39,266 nucleotides of DNA from Chrysochromulina tobinii (lineage: Eukaryota; Haptophyta; Prymnesiales; Chrysochromulinaceae): positions 1 to 39,266 of the forward strand of contig JWZX01002728.1 in assembly GCA_001275005.1 (NCBI GenBank), read 5' to 3'. Of this stretch, positions 38,940 to 39,266 are shown piece by piece. Below the pieces are notes generated by a model. That model worked only from the letters and a program-made list of their open reading frames with translations. It had not been told where the DNA came from and did not search any database. A program made the translations under genes and the position numbers. How positions within the stretch are numbered: the stretch's first letter is position 1; the number at the start of each line of letters is the position of its first letter.

Positions 38940-39055
38940 ACTGCAACGGCGTGATCACAAAGGAGGAGGCTCGTCAATTTTGGGGCACCAACTTCGCCAA
39001 GGTGAACGCGCAGGCGATGTTCAACGAGGTCGATGTGGACGGGAACAAGCTTTCC
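38938..39055 (+). pseudogene. Duplicated EF-hand gene fragment
   Basis: About 115 bp nearly identical to about 36629-36743 of the EF-hand gene, from ATAGACTGCAACGGCGTGAT to GACGTGGACGGGAACA, with a handful of substitutions. It has no start of its own and diverges after GGGAACA. The TAG stop of the ankyrin-Nudix gene is formed at its left boundary. Confidence 0.9.
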
Positions 39056-39060
39056 CGACG

Positions 39061-39266
39061 GCCGTGACGTGTTGCATGCCAGGTTGAAACCAAGCGCGTC
39101 GCTTTCCGACAAATGAATGAATGCGGGTCGTTAGTAAAGCCTACACACGTTACTGATGCGTGTACCTCCGGCCCAAGCATGTACGAGGTCGGTACAATAC
39201 TCGTTTGACCGGTCCCAAACGCCCACAGCGGACCCTCACGGCGGGCGCGCGGCCCTCTCTCAAGGG
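39061..39266. other. Right edge, no gene seen
   Basis: The last 200 bases show no coding pattern or repeat that I can support. Confidence 0.5.

Overview
The window is nuclear DNA from a GC-rich eukaryote, most likely a unicellular alga with motile cilia; a haptophyte is the best guess, not a proof. The gene set is eukaryotic: an F-box protein, a 26S proteasome lid subunit, a JmjC ribosomal oxygenase, a TTC12-type dynein assembly factor, LRR/IQ/EF-hand proteins and a possibly plastid-directed 2OG oxygenase. Genes are packed on both strands and several share short divergent promoters (7918-8178, 18372-18484, 28605-28779, 33617-33856). I could rebuild 20 protein genes. Nine of them contain 26 introns in total, and every spliced frame closes in phase. 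I recognised no rRNA, tRNA or CRISPR array.

Layout. 1-2484 (-): 5' part of a membrane-anchored receptor-like STAND NTPase that runs off the left edge. 2927-7917 (-): TTC12-like TPR/armadillo gene, 11 exons. 8179-9255 (+): F-box protein. 9340-10651 (+): MJ1316/DUF504-domain protein. 10757-12207 (+): FkbM-like methyltransferase. 13100-15277 (-): astacin metalloprotease with ShKT-like and proline-rich regions. 15763-18371 (-): JmjC ribosomal oxygenase (RIOX/NO66/MINA type). 18485-18844 (+): small unknown protein. 19343-20749 (+): IQ/LRR/EF-hand protein. 21472-22314 (-): LON-substrate-binding-domain-like protein. 22631-23377 and 24954-25977 (-): two paralogous membrane proteins flanking a four-TM protein (23780-24388, -). 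26127-28604 (-): alpha/beta hydrolase. 28780-30332 (+): PSMD6/Rpn7. 31361-33616 (-): coiled-coil protein. 33857-35455 (+): PhyH-like oxygenase. 35725-36885 (+): IQ/EF-hand protein. 37440-38939 (+): ankyrin-Nudix fusion.

The standout signal is the introns. Three introns (5178-5255, 3748-3827, 11363-11440) in two genes on opposite strands are 78-80 bp long, end in a related 42-bp block, and begin with a 23-32 bp copy of the exon sequence that follows them. That is the expected footprint of intron insertion with target duplication (introner elements). A second set shares the 3' end TGATTGCCTCCCTCATCAG and has grown private minisatellites of 10-24 bp units; a third set ends in GCATGCAG. At 16 of 26 acceptors the exon starts with GT, so an AGGT target sits at both intron ends. 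Several introns also hold decayed copies of the neighbouring exon edge. Together they suggest recent, repeated intron gain in this genome.
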